A DNA stretch of 61,091 nucleotides from a virus. Position numbers and translations under genes: made by a program. The DNA lies in the IMG/VR virus record IMGVR_UViG_3300021335_000017, positions 1 through 61,091 of that record; one strand, given 5' to 3'. The notes under the pieces are model-generated. The model ran no database searches and was not told where the DNA came from. It was given only the letters and a program-made list of their open reading frames with translations. Positions 56,511 through 61,091 of this stretch are shown here, piece after piece (position 1 is the stretch's first letter; each line of letters begins with the position of its first letter).

Positions 56511-59263
56511 GTTCGAACCCTACTAAAGTTCCCGCTATACCGCGACCTCCAAACGACGTTAGTCCGGAAGTTAGACGTTATCTTGAATCTGTACAAGAAG
56601 CATTAGAAATTCGATTAGGCCGAAGAGGCGAGCCAGAGGATAGAGCGGTAACTCTTCGAGAACTTATTGATAGCGGTTTAGCCAAAAGTCTTAACTCTGC
56701 CCCTTTTGACCCGAACAATATATCAGCTAATAACTTAGGTTTTTCTAGTTCTGTAGTTGATGCACTAGACTCTACTATACCGCCAGCTGTTACTAATTTT
56801 ACTGCGAGCGGTGCCTATAGCGTTATTAATTTAAGTTGGTATGTTGACCATAGTTTGACATTTCTTGCTCATGCTGAAATATGGCGTGCTGACACTGATG
56901 ACTTTGGCGAAGCTCAGTTTATTGACATAGCAACAGGATCTAAATATTTAGACCCTGTAGGCGGCGATCAAACTAAATACTATTGGATACGTTTTGTGTC
57001 ACAAGCTGGAGTATTTGGCCCTTTTAATGATGGCGATGGGACAGAAGCTTCCACAGCAACAGATGTAGCTCATGTCTTAAACGTATTAAATGAAGCTATA
57101 ACTTCATCTGAGTTAGCACAATCTTTAAGTGCGCCAATTGGTAATTTACCGTCCGACACAGCGGGAGCAATTGCTACTGCAGAGCAAAAAATTGATGCCA
57201 TAAAAAACACGCCTGCGTGGGCTGCAGATAACGATTATGTAATTGGTGATTTGGTTACCAAAGATAGCAATCTTTACTCCGCATTAACTGATCACACATC
57301 AACAGCTGATAACGCCCCCGATACCGAAGATGAAATAGAAGATACAACAGAGTGGAAACATATCGGTCAATACGGCAGTCTTATAGACGTAATTGCACAA
57401 ACTGAGACTACGAGAGCTACATTAAGTTCTGACTATTTAACTACTACTGATACTAATTCAGCTATAGCAACAGCTACAACTGGTTTGGTTTCGTCGACTG
57501 ATTTAGGTAGTTATGTTACTACTGCTACGCTTACTTCTGACTACATGACTTCAACTAGCACTAATTCAGCTATAGCAGCAGCTACTACGCTGCTTGAGTC
57601 TGAAATTGGTGGTACTTTTGAGCCGGGAACTACTTACGATTTTACCGGTTCAAACACACATGGGTTTACTGGTATACGAGCTACGTTAACTGCTGGCGCT
57701 AACTACCTGACTTATGAAGAAACCAGTGCGGATGCTAGTCTTAATTTAGTGGATGCGGTTGGCACTATCGATGGTGCTACCGACAAAATTGTTAGGGTAA
57801 AAATAAAACGTGTTGCCGGAGGTTCTGATTGGCAGGGTTGGCTTAGATACTCACATTCGGGCTCGACTCAAGTTTCGTTTGCTAATCAGACGACATACGT
57901 TCAGATTTCTGACCCTACAACTACAGATGAGTGGGTAATTGCTGAGTTTGACATGACTAACGCTCCCGGGTGGGATAATACTGTAGATGATTTGCGTTTT
58001 GACTTTGGTAATACGGGGGCAAGTGAGTTCCACATAGAGTGGATAAAAATTGGCGCTACTAGTAAGACTTTAAGTGCAGCTATCCAGACGCAGCAATCTT
58101 CTATCGACGGGGTTGAGGCTAATTACACTGTTAAGATAGACAATAACGGATCTATTGCTGGTTTTGGTCTTGCGTCTACTACTAGTGATTCTGGGAACGT
58201 AACCAGTGATTTTATGGTAGCGGCAGATAAGTTTTCACTTATGCCGTCAACTGATAGCGCAATTGCAGATTGGGCAAACGCTACAGCCTACGTCGTCGGT
58301 GACCAAGTTAAGTCTAATGACAATTACTGGGTGTGTATACAAGCCCACACTTCTGCAAATGCTAAAAAACCTCACGTAGCTGGCGGAGCAGATTACTGGA
58401 ACCAAACGGACAAAACACCTTTTTCGGTACTTACATCGGCTCAAACTGTAACTGTCGGTGATGAAACCGTGACAATTGACCCGGGTGTTTATATAGATGC
58501 TGCTTACATTAAAGATGCGGATATTACTGCAGCGAAAATAGGGGAGATTAATGCCGACAGTATTACTTCAGGTACATTAGATGTCACTAATCGTATAAGT
58601 GCCTCTTCTATAGAGGCCAGCAAGATATTGCTTGATGGCACTACAATGACCTCTACAACAATTGTCGGAGGCGTTAATGACGGTTTGACTGCTCTTAAAG
58701 TAGGTGCAATTAGTGCTAATGCAATAACTTCAGGGACTATAAACGCTGGCCGACTAAATCTGGGCTCTGGCGATGAGGCGATGCTTACTGCTGGGGGTAC
58801 TGGCAATAATGTCGTTCAAATTAAGGATTTAGCAGTAGATACGCTTCAATTAGCTGACCAAGCAGTAACAATACCAACTGGTGCATACACAGCAGGACAA
58901 TACGAATGGTCAGCAGCTGGTTATAAAGACCTGCAAACAATAACATACTCGCAAACTGCTGTTCCTATTGCTCTATTTTGGTCTCTTACTTGTAAACTTA
59001 GCTCATGGGGCGATGATGATTTTGAAACTCCAGCAACATTCCATGTACGAATATTAAGGAATAATGTGGAGCTGGTAACATATGATAATCTTTTTCCTAC
59101 TTTCAGCACAGGCGGTATCACGAGAATGGCGGGCGCTACGAATATACATACCGGTAGTGCTGGAACAGTTACTTATAAGCTGCAAGCAAAAGGAACAGGT
59201 ACATCATTCAGAAAAGCTAGAGTTACTTCTAGAAGTATGGTTACAATGGAGTTAAAGAAATGA
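56507..59263 (+). CDS. Tail-tip / host-specificity protein with two CBM5/12-like modules
   Basis: 918 aa, complete. Residues 90-180: FN3 domain (AVTNFTASGAYSVINLSWYVD ... YYWIRFVSQAGVFGPFN). About 236-285 and 585-630: chitin-binding-type modules (AWAADNDYVIGDLVTKDSNLY; DWANATAYVVGDQVKSNDNYW). About 300-360: ATTL / TTDTNSAIA repeats of DUF1983 (lambda gpJ-like). From 400 to 510: beta sandwich possibly carbohydrate-binding. The C-terminal 200 residues carry ITAAKIGEINADSI-type repeats and a beta end. It is the likely primary receptor-binding protein and overlaps the chaperone gene by 4 bp. Confidence 0.82.
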   Translation: MSSNPTKVPAIPRPPNDVSPEVRRYLESVQEALEIRLGRRGEPEDRAVTLRELIDSGLAKSLNSAPFDPNNISANNLGFSSSVVDALDSTIPPAVTNFTASGAYSVINLSWYVDHSLTFLAHAEIWRADTDDFGEAQFIDIATGSKYLDPVGGDQTKYYWIRFVSQAGVFGPFNDGDGTEASTATDVAHVLNVLNEAITSSELAQSLSAPIGNLPSDTAGAIATAEQKIDAIKNTPAWAADNDYVIGDLVTKDSNLYSALTDHTSTADNAPDTEDEIEDTTEWKHIGQYGSLIDVIAQTETTRATLSSDYLTTTDTNSAIATATTGLVSSTDLGSYVTTATLTSDYMTSTSTNSAIAAATTLLESEIGGTFEPGTTYDFTGSNTHGFTGIRATLTAGANYLTYEETSADASLNLVDAVGTIDGATDKIVRVKIKRVAGGSDWQGWLRYSHSGSTQVSFANQTTYVQISDPTTTDEWVIAEFDMTNAPGWDNTVDDLRFDFGNTGASEFHIEWIKIGATSKTLSAAIQTQQSSIDGVEANYTVKIDNNGSIAGFGLASTTSDSGNVTSDFMVAADKFSLMPSTDSAIADWANATAYVVGDQVKSNDNYWVCIQAHTSANAKKPHVAGGADYWNQTDKTPFSVLTSAQTVTVGDETVTIDPGVYIDAAYIKDADITAAKIGEINADSITSGTLDVTNRISASSIEASKILLDGTTMTSTTIVGGVNDGLTALKVGAISANAITSGTINAGRLNLGSGDEAMLTAGGTGNNVVQIKDLAVDTLQLADQAVTIPTGAYTAGQYEWSAAGYKDLQTITYSQTAVPIALFWSLTCKLSSWGDDDFETPATFHVRILRNNVELVTYDNLFPTFSTGGITRMAGATNIHTGSAGTVTYKLQAKGTGTSFRKARVTSRSMVTMELKK

Positions 59264-59658
59264 TTAATTATATTGTTTATAACAATGAGGGCGAGATTCT
59301 TAGAACTGGCACTTGCAGTGCAAACGATATGCATTTGCAGGGTGGACCAGATGAACACGTTATGGAAGGTATCGCAAATGATGTTACGCAAAAAATATTT
59401 GATGGCAACATTGTCGATAAAAACGAGACACCGGCACCAAGAGAACAACTACTTAGTGAGTGTATGGAGTCCTTAAGATTTTTGAGAAATAAGAGGTTAG
59501 CAAGTTCTGACTGGACACAAGTAGCTGATTCTCCTCTTACCGAGTCTAAAAAAGCTGAATGGGCTACTTATCGTCAAGCTTTACGAAACTTGCCTAGTCA
59601 ACATTTAGAAACTACAGATATAGCATCTGTTGCATGGCCTTCTCGTCCTACTTCGTAA
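59260..59658 (+). CDS. Tail assembly chaperone-like protein (right copy)
   Basis: Identical in protein to 1524-1922; overlaps the tail-tip gene by 4 bp. Carries the W-T-Q...W-x-x-Y-R-Q-A-L-R signature of small tail-fibre assembly proteins. See the left-copy entry. Confidence 0.7.
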   Translation: MINYIVYNNEGEILRTGTCSANDMHLQGGPDEHVMEGIANDVTQKIFDGNIVDKNETPAPREQLLSECMESLRFLRNKRLASSDWTQVADSPLTESKKAEWATYRQALRNLPSQHLETTDIASVAWPSRPTS

Positions 59659-59688
59659 AAAATAGCATACCGGTTATTAATATAAGTT

Positions 59689-59703
59689 ATTAGTAATACT
59701 AAT
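59689..59703 (+). promoter_or_regulatory. Operator-like palindrome (right copy of 1953)
   Basis: ATTAGTAATACTAAT with the same promoter context (TATAAT at 59714-59719). Confidence 0.7.
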
Positions 59704-59745
59704 ATTTTATTAATATAATATCGCCTTATCTAATGAGGCTCCCCA

Positions 59746-59931
59746 ATGATTACTTATATGCTGGCGTTTGCTATCGCATCGCTATCTCTTATTGCTGTTG
59801 ACGATTTAAAAATAAGTCGTAACTCACGATCCTGTGACAACTGTGACACTGTCACAATGAAAAATAATGAGAAACAAAATATATCGAAATATCATGAACT
59901 TAGGAATTTCCTATCTCGTAGGGGAAAATAA
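59746..59931 (+). CDS. Small membrane peptide beside attP (right copy)
   Basis: Same 61-aa reading frame as at 2010-2195, with identical protein sequence: N-terminal hydrophobic segment then charged tail. See the left-copy entry. Confidence 0.5.
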   Translation: MITYMLAFAIASLSLIAVDDLKISRNSRSCDNCDTVTMKNNEKQNISKYHELRNFLSRRGK

Positions 59932-59980
59932 ACTAAATAGAACTTAAGTAATTGATAATAAATAAATTATTTGATTTTAA

Positions 59981-60006
59981 GGGTTCGAATCCCTCCTTCA
60001 CCGCCA
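59981..60006 (+). other. attP: attP core (right copy)
   Basis: Same tRNA-Ser 3' end as at 2245-2270, ending CCGCCA; followed by the captured terminator-like hairpin (60013-60036) and by the integrase RBS hairpin (60049-60085). Confidence 0.85.
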
Positions 60007-60088
60007 ATTCCTAGACCCCTTGAAATACAGGGGTTTCAAGTGCATGATACCCTCCTTGTCACACATATGTCACACCTAGGAGGGTGCA

Positions 60089-61090
60089 ATGGCTACAATT
60101 AGAAAGCGTGGAAGTAAGTATCAAGCGCAGATACGCGTTAAAGGATACCCCCCACAGTCTAAATCTTTCGCTACACAAGCAGCTGCTAAAGCTTGGGCAC
60201 GTCGTGTTGAGTCGAGCATGGACAACGGATCATGGATCGATACCAGTGAATCACGGTCAGTGCTCATTGACCAGATGGTTGATGATTTAATACTAAGCTT
60301 TGAAAGGTTTGGTATTGAAGTACCTAAGACAAAGATATCCCCCCTAAAACAAATCGCACGCTTTTTTGAAGGCAAATCGATACATGACCTGACAGTTGAT
60401 GAGGTTTTAGATTTTGCAGCTGAGAGGCGTAAAACGGTGTCTGCTAGTACACTTCAATCGCAAATGTACTATTTTAGACAGACAGTTAAAAATTCTAGGA
60501 TAAAGTTACAAGAAGATGTTGTTGAGATAGCTATTGCAGAGCTTATTAGAAAGAAAATTATATTAGGCAGCGTGTGGCGAGACAGACGGCTTGAGCTTCA
60601 TGAATACGTGCTTCTTATGAAAGCAGCTAAAAAGCATTGGATTAGGCACGCTATAGATATAGCAATAGAGTCTGGGATGAGACAGGGCGAAATTCATGCT
60701 TTAAAAATTTCAGATATAGATTTTAAAAAGGGAGTTATTAAGGTTTTAAGAAAAGATCCTAAGTCTGAAGGAGGTAAAAAACTTTGTAAAATACCGCTGT
60801 TAAAGGGCGTGAGAGAGGCGATCCTACGTGCACAGAATGATATTGGTGAAGGGGACAAGTTGTTTAGAGTAAAGAAAAGCGGGTCGATTTCTGACAAATT
60901 TGCGGAGCTTAGAAAGAAAGTTGGTATTACTAATTTAACCTTCCATGATTTGCGTCACGAAGCTATCTCGAGGATGTTTGAAAGAGGCATGTCTGTAGAA
61001 CAGGTTAGGCTGGTCAGTGGACATTCTAGTCTTGACCAGCTTTCCCGGTATACGAATCTTAAACCTGAAGATGTTGCTAAGAAGTACTAA
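60089..61090 (+). CDS. int: Tyrosine integrase (right copy)
   Basis: 333 aa, same as the left copy except Ala to Gly in the segment KKS-x-SISDKF (about residue 266); about ten other base changes are silent. R198, H286, R289, H312 and Y321 are all present. Stop codon is one base before the window end. Confidence 0.95.
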   Translation: MATIRKRGSKYQAQIRVKGYPPQSKSFATQAAAKAWARRVESSMDNGSWIDTSESRSVLIDQMVDDLILSFERFGIEVPKTKISPLKQIARFFEGKSIHDLTVDEVLDFAAERRKTVSASTLQSQMYYFRQTVKNSRIKLQEDVVEIAIAELIRKKIILGSVWRDRRLELHEYVLLMKAAKKHWIRHAIDIAIESGMRQGEIHALKISDIDFKKGVIKVLRKDPKSEGGKKLCKIPLLKGVREAILRAQNDIGEGDKLFRVKKSGSISDKFAELRKKVGITNLTFHDLRHEAISRMFERGMSVEQVRLVSGHSSLDQLSRYTNLKPEDVAKKY

Positions 61091-61091
61091 G

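Larger units (their letters stand above)
57737..61091. repeat. Terminal direct repeat, right copy
   Basis: Second copy of bases 1-3355. It carries the end of the tail-tip gene, the tail chaperone gene, the small membrane ORF, attP and the integrase gene. It differs from the left copy only towards its two ends; amino-acid changes are five in the tail-tip protein and one (Ala to Gly) in the integrase. Confidence 0.9.

Overview
The window is one temperate, short-tailed (podovirus-type) phage genome of about 57.7 kb, read slightly past one full circle. Bases 1-3355 recur as 57737-61091 (offset 57736), so everything before position 3356 is seen twice. Podovirus morphology is inferred from a P22-type portal, an N4-gp56-type coat protein, a run of large internal or ejection-type proteins, and the absence of a tape measure or tail-tube gene. 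Temperate lifestyle is inferred from a tyrosine integrase, an excisionase-like gene, a repressor-like HTH gene, and a phage attachment site made of the 3' end of a tRNA-Ser gene with encoded CCA. The CCA-ending tRNA-Ser, a CsrA homologue, a SutA-like peptide, dockerin-like repeats and chitin-binding-type modules fit a (probably marine) gammaproteobacterial host. The host is an inference; nothing in the window names it.

Layout. 1-3355: end of the tail-tip gene, tail assembly chaperone, a small membrane ORF, attP and integrase, all rightward. 3341-22816: one long leftward early block, in transcription order from right to left: a dense run of about 18 tiny genes (17.6-22.8 kb) interrupted by an inverted iteron array (21967-22261, the best candidate replication origin); a MoxR ATPase / unknown / VWA-metallopeptidase trio; a DUF3310 gene and small peptides; family A DNA polymerase; CsrA; a PrimPol-SF3 helicase; a Cas4/RecB-like nuclease; a GP88-family protein; an SF2/SNF2 helicase; an ssDNA-binding-type protein; a VRR-NUC nuclease; the repressor-like gene; and the excisionase-like gene, which converges on the integrase. 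22817-23094: divergent control region. 23095-59658: rightward late block with HNH nuclease, TerS-like, H1-like basic protein, TerL, portal, scaffold, DUF5872, secreted proteins, coat protein with a long structured leader, head-tail adaptors, internal virion proteins (up to 1796 aa), a lysis cassette (holin, XhlA-like, M15 endolysin), then receptor-binding and fibre genes including a 1732-aa protein with cohesin-like and dockerin-like modules and ten copies of a 134-residue repeat.

The most striking non-coding signal is a 15-bp palindrome, ATTAGYNNNRCTAAT. It occurs at 13 distinct places, nearly always immediately 5' of a gene and usually overlapping a recognisable -10 or -35 element, on both transcription arms. 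It looks like a genome-wide operator set comparable in concept to the stoperators of mycobacteriophage L5. The second is a mirror-symmetric array of eleven GTGTACCA/TGGTACAC iterons. The third is a roughly 220-nt hairpin-rich leader in front of the coat gene.

All functional names come from reading protein motifs without database searches. Names for well-known families (integrase, TerL, portal, coat, DNA polymerase, MoxR, CsrA, M15 endolysin) are firm; most of the small early genes are only hypothetical proteins with good ribosome binding sites.
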